Below the pieces are notes generated by a model. The model was given only the letters and a program-made list of their open reading frames with translations, was not told where the DNA came from and searched no databases. The position numbers were made by a program, and so were the translations under genes. From CAVWQV01 sp963757115 (lineage in GTDB: Bacteria; Pseudomonadota; Alphaproteobacteria; Acetobacterales; Acetobacteraceae): a stretch of DNA of 64,000 bases. Position 1 is the stretch's first letter. Every line of letters starts with the position of its first letter. This document shows, piece after piece, positions 35,157 to 44,634 of this stretch. Location of the stretch: assembly GCA_963757115.1 (NCBI GenBank), contig CAVWQV010000005.1, positions 186,001 to 250,000 of the forward strand, written 5' to 3'.

Positions 35157-36655
35157 GAACGCGCGTTCTCCGATGTGGTGCCGCTTGTCTTGGCGGCCTC
35201 GTCCGTAAGCACGCGATCGACTGGGTTGAATGGCACGGGGAATACGCCGCGCGGGCGGATGGCGGCGTACGGCGCGCGCGCAAGGAACTGGCCCGTGCCG
35301 GTCTCGGCGCGCACCTTCCCGTCCTCGCAGGCGATCCTGCCGCGCAGCAAGGTGGTCACTGGCCAGCCCGTGACCTCCAGCCCCTCGAACGGCGTGTAGT
35401 CGACCCCGTGCTGCATCAGCGCGTTGGTGAGGCGCACCCGCCGCTGCGGGTCCCACAGCACAAGATCGGCGTCGGCGCCGACTGCGATCGCCCCCTTGCG
35501 CGGTGCGAGCCCGAAAATGTGCGCGGCGTTGCCGGCGCTGAGCGCGGCGAATGTCGGTAGGTCAATGCGCCCCTTCACGACACCTTCGCTGAACAGGATG
35601 GGCAGCCGTGCGGCCAACCCCGGCACGCCGTTCGGCACCACCGTGAACGGCGCGTCCTCGCCGGCGACCTTTTTGCCGCGCGGATCGTCGAAGCGGTTCG
35701 GCGAATGGTCGGACGAGACGTTGCTGAGCACGCCGGTGCGCAACGCCGTCCAGAGGGCTTCCTGGTCGGCGCTCGTGCGCGGTGCCGGGCTGCAGATGAA
35801 CTTCGCCCCCTCAAAGCCCGGCCGGTCGAGGTCGGCCGCGCCGAGCACCAGGTACTGCGGGCACGTCTCACCCCAGAACGTGAGGCCGCGCGCGCGCGCT
35901 CGGGCGATCTCCGCAGCGCTATCGGCACCGGAGACGTGGAACACCTGCACCGGGACATCCAGCGCCTCGGCCATGGCGGCGACCCGGTGGACGCACTCGC
36001 GCTCCACCAGCATCGGACGCGACCAGGCGTGGTATTTCGGCGCGTTCAGCCCCGCCGCGACCAGCGCCTCCTGATAGAACGCGACAAGGTCATGGTGCTC
36101 GGCGTGGACGCACACCATGGCTCCGAGGCGTCGTGCCGCCGCCAGCACGCGCAGCGCCTCACCGTCCGTGAGCCGCGCGGCGTCGTAGGTAAGGAAGATT
36201 TTGATCGACCGGTTGCCCGCTTCGACCAGCGCCGGCAACTCGTGCTCGATCACCTCCGTCGTGGGATCGGTGATCATCAGGTGGAAGGCGTAGTCGACCC
36301 GGCTCTGCCTTGCGAACTCGTGATAGGACCGCGTCGCCTCCATCAGGCTGCCGCCCTTCTGCTGCGCAGCGAAGCAGATCACCGACGTGGTGCCCCCTGC
36401 CAGTGCGGATGCGCTGCCGGTCGCCCAGCTGTCGGCGTTGACCGTGGGACCGGGGTTGGGCTGCTCAATGTGGCAATGGGAGTCGATGCCGCCGGGCAGC
36501 ACGATCCGGCCACCGGCGTCAATGCGCTGCGCCGCCCCGGTCAGGTTGCGCCCGAGTGCCGCGATCCTGCCATCGGCAATGCCGATGTCGCAGACGGTGG
36601 CCTCGCCGCCTGTGACGACCGTGCCGCCGCTCACGATACAATCGAAACGGTCCAT
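35153..36655 (-). CDS. Dihydropyrimidinase/hydantoinase-type cyclic amidohydrolase
   Basis: 500-residue cytosolic metallo-amidohydrolase opening a cyclic amide ring. The metal site is well kept: PGGIDSHCHIEQPNPG (H-x-H), the carboxylated lysine in NRSIKIFLTYDAARL, histidines in VCVHAEHHDLVAFY and VQVFHVSGADSA, and the Asp in VLSNVSSDHSPNRFDDP. GADADLVLWDPQRRVRLTNA is the C-terminal composite domain. I start at the ATG at 36655 (AAGGA 8 bp upstream), since the beta-sandwich begins there. Length and motifs match D-hydantoinase/dihydropyrimidinase, with allantoinase as an alternative. It is coupled by ATGA to an SsuA-like binding protein and lies 16 bp after an isochorismatase-type hydrolase gene. 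Confidence 0.9.
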   Translation of the reverse strand: MDRFDCIVSGGTVVTGGEATVCDIGIADGRIAALGRNLTGAAQRIDAGGRIVLPGGIDSHCHIEQPNPGPTVNADSWATGSASALAGGTTSVICFAAQQKGGSLMEATRSYHEFARQSRVDYAFHLMITDPTTEVIEHELPALVEAGNRSIKIFLTYDAARLTDGEALRVLAAARRLGAMVCVHAEHHDLVAFYQEALVAAGLNAPKYHAWSRPMLVERECVHRVAAMAEALDVPVQVFHVSGADSAAEIARARARGLTFWGETCPQYLVLGAADLDRPGFEGAKFICSPAPRTSADQEALWTALRTGVLSNVSSDHSPNRFDDPRGKKVAGEDAPFTVVPNGVPGLAARLPILFSEGVVKGRIDLPTFAALSAGNAAHIFGLAPRKGAIAVGADADLVLWDPQRRVRLTNALMQHGVDYTPFEGLEVTGWPVTTLLRGRIACEDGKVRAETGTGQFLARAPYAAIRPRGVFPVPFNPVDRVLTDEAAKTSGTTSENARS

Positions 36656-36671
36656 CGCACCAATTCCTTGC

Positions 36672-37377
36672 TCAGGCGAATGCAGGCGTCCGGGCCGGGG
36701 CGGCACAGGCGGCGATCGCCTCGTCGGTGTCTGATCACGTCGGCGAACAGCGTCACCATGTTGGCGAGCGTCGCATTATGCTCGCGGTCGGTAAGGGTGG
36801 CGTTGGCATCCGTGACGAACAGGACACGGTAGTCGCGCTGCATCGCGTCGCGCGCGGTCAATTCACAGCAGCAATTGGACAAGGTGCCGGTGATGATGAG
36901 CGTGTCGATCCCGGCCGCGCGCAAACGCTCGTCGAGATCGCAGGTGCCAGGCACGAACGCGCTGTAGCGCGTCTTGTCGACAATCCAGTCGGTCGGCTGC
37001 ACGTCAAGCTCCGGCCAAAGCTGAAAATGCTCGCAGTCCGGGCCGAACGCCGACTCCATTCCCTCTCGTTGCGCGCGGTCGAACATGTGCCGGTAGAAAG
37101 CGGTCCAGCTCGACAGGGCACCGGCATCCGTCTTGAAACGCAGGTAGACGATCGTGCCCCCGGCGGCGCGCAGCGCGCGGGTGATACGATTCACGTTGAG
37201 CACAATGTCGCGCGCGACCGGCACCTCCACCGCGGCGCCCGGTGCCAGGAAGCCGCTCTGCATGTCAACGACGACATGCGCGGTGCGTGCCGGATCGAGC
37301 GAGGTGAACATGCGCCGCTCCGAGCGGAAGCCGGCGACACGGGCCAGGGCGTCAGCGGGGATCTCGATGGCGTGCAT
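36672..37377 (-). CDS. Isochorismatase-family cysteine hydrolase (one frame switch)
   Basis: Cytosolic hydrolase of about 234 residues in the N-carbamoylsarcosine amidase / biuret hydrolase / RutB group. Catalytic Asp: AHVVVDMQSGFLAPGAA. Lys: DWIVDKTRYSAFVPG. Nucleophile Cys in ITGTLSNCCCELTARDAMQ, followed by VLFVTDANATLTDREHNATL, a block common in this group. Near 36735 the frame changes, and the proper C-terminus DTDEAIAACAAPARTPAFA stops at 36672; otherwise the sequence would run into the amidohydrolase start. It probably removes an N-carbamoyl group or cleaves an acyclic ureide. The neighbouring cyclic amidohydrolase would supply such a product, a standard two-step order. Confidence 0.87.
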
Positions 37378-37407
37378 GGTGCCTCCTCTGAGGGCTGGCC
37401 GGGCGGA

Positions 37408-38427
37408 TCAGGTGAAGTCCTGTGCCTCGCGCTTGCGGACCAATTGCGACAAGGCGACGGCGATGACCAGCGCGCCGCCGTAGAACAAATTCTGCACGAA
37501 GGTCTGGATGCCGAGGATAGTCAGGCCGGTGATGCCGATCACCAGGAAATAGACGGCGATCAAGGAGCCCCAGGCGTTGAACCGGCCCGGCGTGATGCTT
37601 GTGGCGCCCAGGAATGCCGCCGCGAAGCCAGGCAGCATGAAGGTGAGGCCGGAAAGCGGGTCGGCGGCGCCGATCGTTCCGGCGTACACGATACCGGACG
37701 CGGCGGCGATGACGCCGGACGCGACCAGGCTGAACAGGCGGACGCGGTCAACGCGGATGCCCGACAGCCGCGCCACCTCACGGCCGCGGCCGACGAACAG
37801 GAGCCGGCGCCCGGCTGTCGTGTACTCGAAAAAATACGACAGCGCGGCACACAGCAGCAGGGCGTAATAGAAGGCCAGCGGGATGCCGAATATCCGGCGC
37901 ACCACGACGTAGTCGGTCAGCACGTCGTCGAGGCCGCTGATCGTCATGGAGCCGCTGATCCACAGCACGATGCCATTGATGAACGTGCCGGTGCCGAGGG
38001 TCACGATGAGCGACGGGATGCGGAAGAACAGGATGAAGAACGCATTGATCACGCCGGTGACCGCGCCGGCGGCAAGGGCCGCAATCATCGCGACGTAGAT
38101 GTTGACACCGTATTGCGTATTGAGCACGGCGATCAGCATGGCGGACAAGGTCAACATGCTGGCGACCGAAAGGTCGAAATCGCCGGCCGTGAGCGGGATG
38201 ATAAGCCCCATCGTCAACACCACCAGCACGGCTTGTGAACCGAGCATGGTGGAGATGTTGGCCCAGGACAGGAATGCATCCGGCCGCAAGGCGCCGAACA
38301 CCGCGCCGAGGGCCAGCAGCGCGGCGACCAGCGCGTAAGCCTCGGCGAAGCGCAGCCAGCTGAATGAGCGGGCGGGCTTGGCTTTGTCGATCGCGCCCGC
38401 CGCTACGGCCTTAGCCTTCGTCATCAC
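37408..38427 (-). CDS. RbsC-family ABC permease (first copy)
   Basis: 339-residue inner-membrane permease. Blocks: SWANISTMLGSQAVLVVLTM, IIPLTAGDFDLSVASMLTLS, IPSLIVTLGTGTFINGIVLW, LLFVGRGREVARLSGIRVDR and AAFLGATSITPGRFNAWGSL. The ATG region overlaps the stop of the RbsA-like ATPase gene (ATGA at 38424-38427). The second copy at 29028-30029 shares nearly every block, differing mainly at the N-terminus. It lies 30 bp upstream of the isochorismatase-type hydrolase gene, in one probable operon. The ligand is unknown; the hydrolase context argues for a ureide or nucleobase-like compound rather than a sugar. Confidence 0.92.
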   Translation of the reverse strand: MMTKAKAVAAGAIDKAKPARSFSWLRFAEAYALVAALLALGAVFGALRPDAFLSWANISTMLGSQAVLVVLTMGLIIPLTAGDFDLSVASMLTLSAMLIAVLNTQYGVNIYVAMIAALAAGAVTGVINAFFILFFRIPSLIVTLGTGTFINGIVLWISGSMTISGLDDVLTDYVVVRRIFGIPLAFYYALLLCAALSYFFEYTTAGRRLLFVGRGREVARLSGIRVDRVRLFSLVASGVIAAASGIVYAGTIGAADPLSGLTFMLPGFAAAFLGATSITPGRFNAWGSLIAVYFLVIGITGLTILGIQTFVQNLFYGGALVIAVALSQLVRKREAQDFT

Positions 38428-40046
38428 GCCGGAACTTTCGTTGCTGTTGGGGTGGGCGCTGCTGTCGGGGTGGGGACGGTGATATTGGCGCTCGAGCTAC
38501 GCAGGCACTGCTCCGCGATACGGTCCTTGCTGACGTCCGCGCCGGTCAGCTCGTGGACAATGCGGCCGCGGCCGAAGATCAGCACCCGATCGCAGATCTG
38601 GCTCAGCTGTTCGTAGTCGGTGCTGGCCACCAGCACCGACGTGCCCTGTTCGGCCGCGTCGCTCAAGGCGGTGAACAGATGCTGGCGAGCACCCACATCG
38701 ACGCCCTGCGTCGGCTCGTCGAGCATGAGCAGCTTGGGCTTGGTTTGCAGCCACTTGGCCATCAGCACCTTCTGCTGATTGCCGCCGGACAGCGATGCGA
38801 GGTTCATCTCCGGCCGGTTCGGCCTGACGTCGTAGGTCCGGCCGAGCTGTGCGGCGCGACCGAAGATTGCCCCCCAGTCGAGCAGGAGGCGGCGGAAGAA
38901 CTCGTCCAGCACCGGGAGCGAGATGTTGTCTGCGACGGGCAGGCCGCCCACCCCGGCGCTGCCGAGCCGGTCGCCTGGCAGCAGAGCGATGCCGAGCGGG
39001 ATAGCGGCGGAGGGCGACATGCGGGTCAGCGGCAGGGTGGAACCACCGATATCGAGCGTGCCGGCGGTGGCGGTCCGCGCGCCTTGGATCAGATACGGCA
39101 GGTCGTCGAAGCCCGAGCCGATCAGCCCGGTGAGCCCCAGCACCTCGCCCCGCCGGATCTCGATCGACACGTCCTCCAGCACGCCGCCGGTGACGTGGCG
39201 GACGGAGGCAGCGATTTCGGCCTGCGAGAGGTCTCGGTGATGCGCGCGGAACAGATCGACCCGACGACCGACGATCAGCTCGACGAAATCGTCATGCGAG
39301 GCGTCCCGCGTGTTCACGGTTCCGGCGAGCCGGCCGTCGCGCAGCACCGTCGCCCGGTCGGTGATCTCCTTGATCTCGTCGATGTCATGGGAGACGAAGA
39401 TGACGGCGGCACCCTCGGCAACGATGGAGCGGAGCAGCGCGAACAGTTGGTCGACGCCGGCCTTGGGCAGGAACGGCGTTGGCTCGTCCAGCACCAGAAC
39501 ACCGCTGCGCCCGCCAGTGGCGGCGCGGATCTCCTCGAACGCGCGCACGATCGCGACGAGCGCCCGCTCCACTTGCGGCAGATCGGCGATGCGGGCTTGC
39601 GGGTCGATCTGGAGGCCGAAGCGGGCAAACACTTCGCGTGCCCGCTGTCGCTCACGGCGCCAATCGACGTACCAGCTCGTCTCGGTCGCGATCGCGCTGA
39701 TACGCAGGTTTTCCAGCACCGTGAGCGAGGGCACCAGACCGAGGTGCTGATGCACGAAGGCGAGGCCGAAGCGGCGGGCCGTCGCCGCCGTGATCGGCAG
39801 CGGCACGCCCTCGCCGCCCATGACCAGCTCGGCGCCGGGCTCGGGCGTGTGATAGCCGGACAGGATCTTGACCAGCGTGGACTTGCCGGACCCATTCTGC
39901 CCGAGCAATCCGTGGACCTCGCCGGGCATGATCTCGAGGGCGACATCGTCGAGCGCCAACGCGCCGCCGAACCGCTTCGACCAATGGCGGATGGAGAGCG
40001 CGGAAGGCTCGCCTGGCCGTCGTCGGCTCGGCGATGCCCCGCTCAC
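38424..40046 (-). CDS. RbsA-type ABC transporter ATPase with two nucleotide-binding domains
   Basis: 540 residues. The GTG at 40046 overlaps the stop of the binding-protein gene (GTGA) and starts VSGASPSRRRPGEPSALS. The N-domain has Walker A GLLGQNGSGKSTLVKILSGY and Walker B GVLVLDEPTPFLPKAG with switch FVSHDIDEIKEI. The C-domain has the degenerate Walker A typical of RbsA (GLTGLIGSGFDDLPYLIQGA), signature LASLSGGNQQKVLMAKWLQ and Walker B LLMLDEPTQGVDVGARQ. The N-domain signature reads IADLPQVERALVAIVRAF, also degenerate. The C-terminus is Pro/Thr/Ala-rich. It is the only ATPase of this family in the window, although two RbsB and two RbsC paralogues are present. Confidence 0.92.
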   Translation of the reverse strand: MSGASPSRRRPGEPSALSIRHWSKRFGGALALDDVALEIMPGEVHGLLGQNGSGKSTLVKILSGYHTPEPGAELVMGGEGVPLPITAATARRFGLAFVHQHLGLVPSLTVLENLRISAIATETSWYVDWRRERQRAREVFARFGLQIDPQARIADLPQVERALVAIVRAFEEIRAATGGRSGVLVLDEPTPFLPKAGVDQLFALLRSIVAEGAAVIFVSHDIDEIKEITDRATVLRDGRLAGTVNTRDASHDDFVELIVGRRVDLFRAHHRDLSQAEIAASVRHVTGGVLEDVSIEIRRGEVLGLTGLIGSGFDDLPYLIQGARTATAGTLDIGGSTLPLTRMSPSAAIPLGIALLPGDRLGSAGVGGLPVADNISLPVLDEFFRRLLLDWGAIFGRAAQLGRTYDVRPNRPEMNLASLSGGNQQKVLMAKWLQTKPKLLMLDEPTQGVDVGARQHLFTALSDAAEQGTSVLVASTDYEQLSQICDRVLIFGRGRIVHELTGADVSKDRIAEQCLRSSSANITVPTPTAAPTPTATKVPA

Positions 40047-41164
40047 TTCAACTCCCAAAGCTTGTCGTAGCCAACGACGTGCTGATCGCCGTAACCCTTG
40101 TCGTAGCCGGCCGGGGTGCCGGCGCTGGCCGCGTTCTTGGCATCGAAGATATAAAACGGCACATACAGGGTGCTGTAGGTGGGAAGCCCGCACATCTTGC
40201 GCATGTAGCCATCCAGGATGGAGCGCGCGATCCAGCCGAGGCTTTCGCCGACATCCATCTCGACATTGCCCTTCTGCACTGCGTCGATGACGAACGGAGT
40301 GCCGTTGAACGTCGCGATCTTCACGCTCGCCTTGCGGCCGGTGATGGCGATGGCCGGGATAACGAACTGCGACATGCTGTCATAGATCGGGATGACGTAG
40401 TTGATCGTGGGGTCCGCGATGAGTGCCGATTGCACGCTGGGCTGGATCTTGGTCGACCACTCCGGCACCGGCGCGTTGACATATACGGTGCGGCAATCGG
40501 GGCCGCAGACCTTGGCCAGAGTGTCCTTGATCCCCTGAACGAAGGGTGCGGTCGGCACGATCTCGTCGGAGCCAACGATAACGGCGTTCACGTGCCCCTT
40601 GGTCTTGACCGTGACCCAGCTCGCGAGCAGGGCGCCGACCTCGTGGTAAGGCACAGCGAGCGACAAATCCACCGCCGGGTCCGGGGTCTGATTGGTGTCG
40701 TAGAGGTGCGAGGTGAACACCTCGATGCCCGCCTTTTTGGCGTCCGCGATCTGCGGCCCGAGCACGGCCGGGTTCACACCGCCCAGCAAATCAACCGCGT
40801 TGAACTTATTGTTCACCGCGTAGTCCATGCCCTGCACCCATTGTGTCGGGCGCGCTTGGTTCTCCCACTCGGTCACCTCGAAGCCGATCTTCTTCGCCGT
40901 CGCGATCATCGCGAGCGAGATGTTCTTGGTGAACGGGTTGGCCGAGGAGACCGGCATGGTGAGGATCTTCTTGCCCTTCATGCAGCGCGCCGCATCGAAT
41001 GGCGGGCCGGGCGGGGTGAAGGTGGGCAGGGCGGTGTGCTGGTCGACCAAGGCCTGTGCGGCCGCCAGGTCGGGCGGGGCGGCGCGGGCGGATGTGGCGC
41101 CGCCGGCCAGCGCGGCAAGGCAGAGCAGGCCGAGCATGTAGGTGAGGCGATGGCGCGATGTCAT
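40043..41164 (-). CDS. Periplasmic sugar/nucleoside-type ABC binding protein (copy 1)
   Basis: 373 residues. The signal peptide is LTYMLGLLCLAALAGGATSA, cleaved near ARAA. The mature fold is RbsB-like: GKKILTMPVSSANPFTKNIS, FEVTEWENQARPTQWVQGMD, AVDLLGGVNPAVLGPQIADA, AKKAGIEVFTSHLYDTNQTP, VNAVIVGSDEIVPTAPFVQG and TPFVIDAVQKGNVEMDVGES. It is the first transport gene of the cluster, 36 bp after the amidase and overlapping the ATPase start (GTGA). The protein at 30085-31179 is a paralogue. Two cysteines in VCGPDCRTVY are matched by the CEHCKTKV region of the paralogue, so a disulfide may be shared. Confidence 0.92.
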   Translation of the reverse strand: MTSRHRLTYMLGLLCLAALAGGATSARAAPPDLAAAQALVDQHTALPTFTPPGPPFDAARCMKGKKILTMPVSSANPFTKNISLAMIATAKKIGFEVTEWENQARPTQWVQGMDYAVNNKFNAVDLLGGVNPAVLGPQIADAKKAGIEVFTSHLYDTNQTPDPAVDLSLAVPYHEVGALLASWVTVKTKGHVNAVIVGSDEIVPTAPFVQGIKDTLAKVCGPDCRTVYVNAPVPEWSTKIQPSVQSALIADPTINYVIPIYDSMSQFVIPAIAITGRKASVKIATFNGTPFVIDAVQKGNVEMDVGESLGWIARSILDGYMRKMCGLPTYSTLYVPFYIFDAKNAASAGTPAGYDKGYGDQHVVGYDKLWELK

Positions 41165-41200
41165 GACGGCTCCTGCGTGCCTTGATGGTATCGAACGTAA

Positions 41201-42560
41201 CTAGACCGGCACTGCGCGACGCAGATGCCAGTCGGTGAGGCGCTGCCAGGCGCGACCGGCCCGGAACAGTGCCGCCTCGTTCCACCACGCGGCTTCCATC
41301 AGGGCGCCGATCGGCAGTCCGGCGGCGGTGAAGCCGCACGGGACCGACAAGCCAGGGATGCCGGCTAACGCGCCGCCATAGGTGAAGCGCGTGGCTGACC
41401 GGGTCGAGGCTTCGAGATGCGCGCCGTCTTCGATCGGCGGCGCGGGGGCCGGCGAGGTGGGGAACAGCAGGATGTCGATCTCGTCGAACAAACCCCGCAT
41501 CATCCGGCGCCACTCCTCACGGAAGCGCATGGCCTTCGCATACTCGACGCCGCTCACCGCGCGGCCTTTGATCATCCGCTCGTAGACTTGCGGGGAGAAA
41601 TCCGCCCGGCGCCGGTCAAGCGCATCTTCGTGCAGCGCGCAGGCGTCGGCGAGGATGATCGTGGTCGCGAACCGGTGGGCAGCCTCCGCTTGCGGAACCG
41701 AAACCTCAACGACCCTTGCGCCCTCTCGGGCAAGCGCGTCGGCGACGCCGCGCACGGCAGCGGCGACCTCCCGGTCAACGTCCTCGAAGAAGAAGTGCCG
41801 GGGCACGCCGATTCTCAAGACCGGTCACGTCGCCCGCGGTGTCGAGGACGGACGTGCTGAGGGCAGCGGGTTCGGAGGTGGGGTCGGCGGCGTCCCACCC
41901 AGCGATCGCCACCAGCAAGCGCGCCACGTCGTCCACGCTGCGCGCGAGCGGGCCGATCGTGTCGAAAGAGGCGCTGACCGGCAGCGCCGCGCGGTTCGGC
42001 ACGAGGCCGTGCGTCGGCCGCAAGCCGGTCACGCCGCAGAACGAGGCGGGAACGCGAACCGAGCCGCCCGTGTCGGTCCCGAGCGCGCCGTCGCAGAGAT
42101 CGAGCGCCACCGCCGCCGCTGAACCGCCGCTGGAGCCGCCCGGCACGTGGTCGGGGTTCCAAGGATTGCGGACCTGGCCCGCGACCATGTCGGTGGAGCG
42201 GACACCGAAGCAAAGTTCCATCAGCGCCGCCTTGCCGAGCACGATCGCTCCGGCGGCCTTCAGCCGTTGCACCACTGGCGCGTCCGCGTTCGGCACCCGG
42301 CCCGCGAACAGGCGGGAGCCGCAGGAGGTCGGCAGCCCCGCAGTGTCGATGTTGTCCTTCACCGCGAGTGTCATGCCGTGCAGCAAGCCCAGCCACCGCC
42401 CACGAGCGCTCGAGTCGTCGGCCGAGGCCGCGGCCGCCCGAGCGCCGTCCGGATCGACGGTGGCGAAGGCGCGATACCGGTCGTTAACCGTCGCGATCCG
42501 TGCCAGCGCAGCCTCGACTGCCGCGGACGCCGGCCCGGATGCTGAAACTTCGGCCATCAT
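41201..42560 (-). CDS. Amidase signature family enzyme (one frame switch)
   Basis: Cytosolic or membrane-associated Ser-cisSer-Lys amidase, about 450 residues when corrected. The first frame carries the catalytic Lys in MTLAVKDNIDTAGLPTSCGS, the Gly/Ser-rich signature HVPGGSSGGSAAAVALDLCD and the nucleophile region LGTDTGGSVRVPASFCGVTG. The second frame (from about 41820) continues MRIGVPRHFFFEDVDREV, EYAKAMRFREEWRRMM, LLFPTSPAPAPPIEDG and YGGALAGIPGLSVPCGF. I choose the ATG at 42560, which follows a GGGAG site; an upstream start at 42590 is less likely. It opens the long transport/hydrolase cluster. Allophanate, biuret-type or other amide substrates are possible; no allophanate-hydrolase C-domain is seen. 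Confidence 0.88.
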
Positions 42561-42929
42561 CCGTGCTCCCCCCGCGCTCCCCAGGCTCACTCGCCTCGCT
42601 CATGCAAGCGAAGTGCCGTTTGTGCAAGGGCTCGTGCGAGACAAGCGCCGCTTACGCAACGGAAGCACCGCCCAAGGTCCGACTGAGTTGACAATCAAGT
42701 GATCGTGCGGCTGATCGTTCCTGGTAAGCAAGGCCAGGCAGCCGAGGGTCAGCGCAGCAGAGTTCAGGTCACCTTCTCAATTCACCGCCAGTTATGCTAG
42801 CCGTCGCCAGCGTCGGGATTCGGCGCGCCCGTCGACGACAGCGTTGCCAATCTGCCCATCGTTCTGACGCAGCGACATTTCATAGGGCGCTGTCGAGCCG
42901 CCCCCTCATCGATTACGGAGTTCGGCTTC
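42561..42929. other. Divergent intergenic region with a perfect -35-like hexamer
   Basis: 369 bp between the amidase cluster (minus) and a membrane protein gene (plus). TTGACA occurs at 42688-42693 on the plus strand, but the expected -10 position 17 bp on reads CTGATC, a poor match. TATGCT near 42794 could serve as a -10 with a weak -35. No tRNA, small gene or riboswitch-like fold is evident. Promoters for both flanking operons should lie here. Confidence 0.4.
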
Positions 42930-44634
42930 ATGGACCAGAGCATCACCCTGCAGCGATCCGGCGTTGCGGGACGCGCGGCATATCGGTGGTTGGCTCTGCT
43001 GCTGTCGGCCGTCGCGGTTTGCGGTGCCGCGGCGACCATCAAAGTGATCCCGTACGGCCGGGCGTTGTGGGATTTCCTGTTCGTGATGGATGGAGCCTAT
43101 CGCATCCGGCTCGGGCAGATGCCGCATGTCGACTTCATGAACCCGATCGGTCCGTTGACCCTATACCTCACGGCGTGGGCGGAGCGGTTGTTTCCCGCCG
43201 GGCAGCCGTTCGTCGGCTTGCACGCCCTCATGTGGCTGCTCTGGCTGCCGCCGCTCGCGGCGCTAGCGCCCCGGTTCGAGACGACATGGCGGTTCTGTGC
43301 AGCTTTTGCCCTGCTCGCGCTTATGGTGCTGGCACCGTATACGCTCGATAAGACCAGCCTATCCGAGATCAGCTACTTCGCCACCTACAACCGCTTCGCG
43401 GTGGGCGGGCTGTTCCTAGTCGGCCTCTGGTACGTCCTGCCGAAATCGAGATGGGACGCGCCTTTGCTTGGCTACCTCGTGGGACTGCTTCTGCTGTTGA
43501 AAGTGACGGTGGCGGTCATCGCGGTCGGGTTGCTGGTGGCAGCGTGCGTGCTGCGGCGCTCCAATTGGCGCCCCGTGCTGCTCGGGATCGCCGGCCTGGC
43601 AGCCGTTTGCGCGATTGCCGAAGCGGCGACGGGGCTCTTTTCCGCCTATGCGCGCGACGTGCTGTTCATGCTGCGGATCAACGAGGGGAAGGGAATCGGG
43701 GCCTTGGTCGTCGTTGCGGTCCGGAACTGGGCGCCGCTCGTGATTGGCGGCGCAATTGTGCTGCTCGGTTTGCGCGACATGGCTGCGCGCCCGCGCCGCG
43801 CCGGCTGGTTATGGCCGTCGTTGCAGTCGCAAGCGTTCGCACTCGATACGGCACTGCTGCTCGGCGCGGCGTTGGCGGCGGAAAGCCAGAACACGGGCGG
43901 TATCGGGCTCATGGCCGCTGCCGCAGGTACTGTTCCACCCTGACATCGGGCGTCTCGCCAGCTGGCGCCCGACCGCCGCGTTGCTGCTCGGCACGTCGTT
44001 GCTGCTGCCGCTGCTCGACGTGATCGTGTCCCGGTTCGCGACCGCCACCTATCATTCAGGGGGCGAGGCCTCGTTTAGCGAAATCTCGCCTGGCATTCGT
44101 ATCCCCCCATATACGATGGCCGGGGCGGAGTTGTTCCGGCGATTGTCGCACGAGTGGCTGCCGCTGATTTCCGAAGTGCAGCTCAAACACTTCAACGTCG
44201 ACAACGACCCATCCAGCAATGCGCCCGCCGCCGGTGTCGCCTGGGGGGAAGACGTCGCGGACGCGGCTCGCGTCTTCCGCGCCAAGGGTCTCGAGAACAG
44301 TGCGCACGCTTATACGGCGATTGCATTCACCGATCCGTTTCCGGAACTGCTCGGCCTCACCCCGGCCCGGGGCGTCATGTTGGCGGTGCAGGTCAACCGA
44401 ACCATTCCGGTTTTTAAGCTGCCCGAAGCGTCCCGCTATCTGGCGCAGGCGGACGGGCTATTCGTTTCGGAATGCGCGCTGTCGGCGGGTGGCGAGGACA
44501 CAATTCGGAGCGTGTTTCGGCCGGTGCTCACATCCGAGTTCGAGCCGGTGCCGCTGAACGCCTGCTGGGACTTCTACCGGCGCACGCGCCCCTCGCCGTA
44601 TGCGGCGTCACCGAACGCGGCCGCAGCACGATGA
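42930..44634 (+). CDS. Multi-pass membrane protein, glycosyltransferase-like (one frame switch)
   Basis: About 567 residues in two frames, switching near 43930. Many hydrophobic helices occur in the first part (LALLLSAVAVCGAAATIKVI, LGYLVGLLLLLKVTVAVIAV, VLLGIAGLAAVCAIAEAATG). A loop MDGAYRIRLGQMPHVDFMNP near residue 50, with acidic residues close to the first helix, is like the D-D/E motif of GT39/GT83-type transferases that use polyprenyl-phosphate sugars. The C-terminal 220 residues are mostly soluble (GGEDTIRSVFRPVLTSEFE). No closer family is recognised. The stop overlaps the start of a small transporter gene (ATGA), supporting a role in building or exporting a surface glycan. Function is inference. 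Confidence 0.65.

Noticed and set aside
36727..38238. Plus-strand frame of 503 codons opposite isochorismatase and permease genes
   Set aside because: Antisense to two convincing genes; His/Asp/Gly-rich nonsense with no family signal.
38553..40070. Plus-strand frame of 505 codons opposite the RbsA-like gene
   Set aside because: Antisense shadow; the minus strand has Walker and signature motifs in order.
42688..42716. Sigma-70 promoter with perfect TTGACA
   Set aside because: The spacing-appropriate -10 is CTGATC, so it is noted only as a hexamer within the intergenic region, not called as a promoter.
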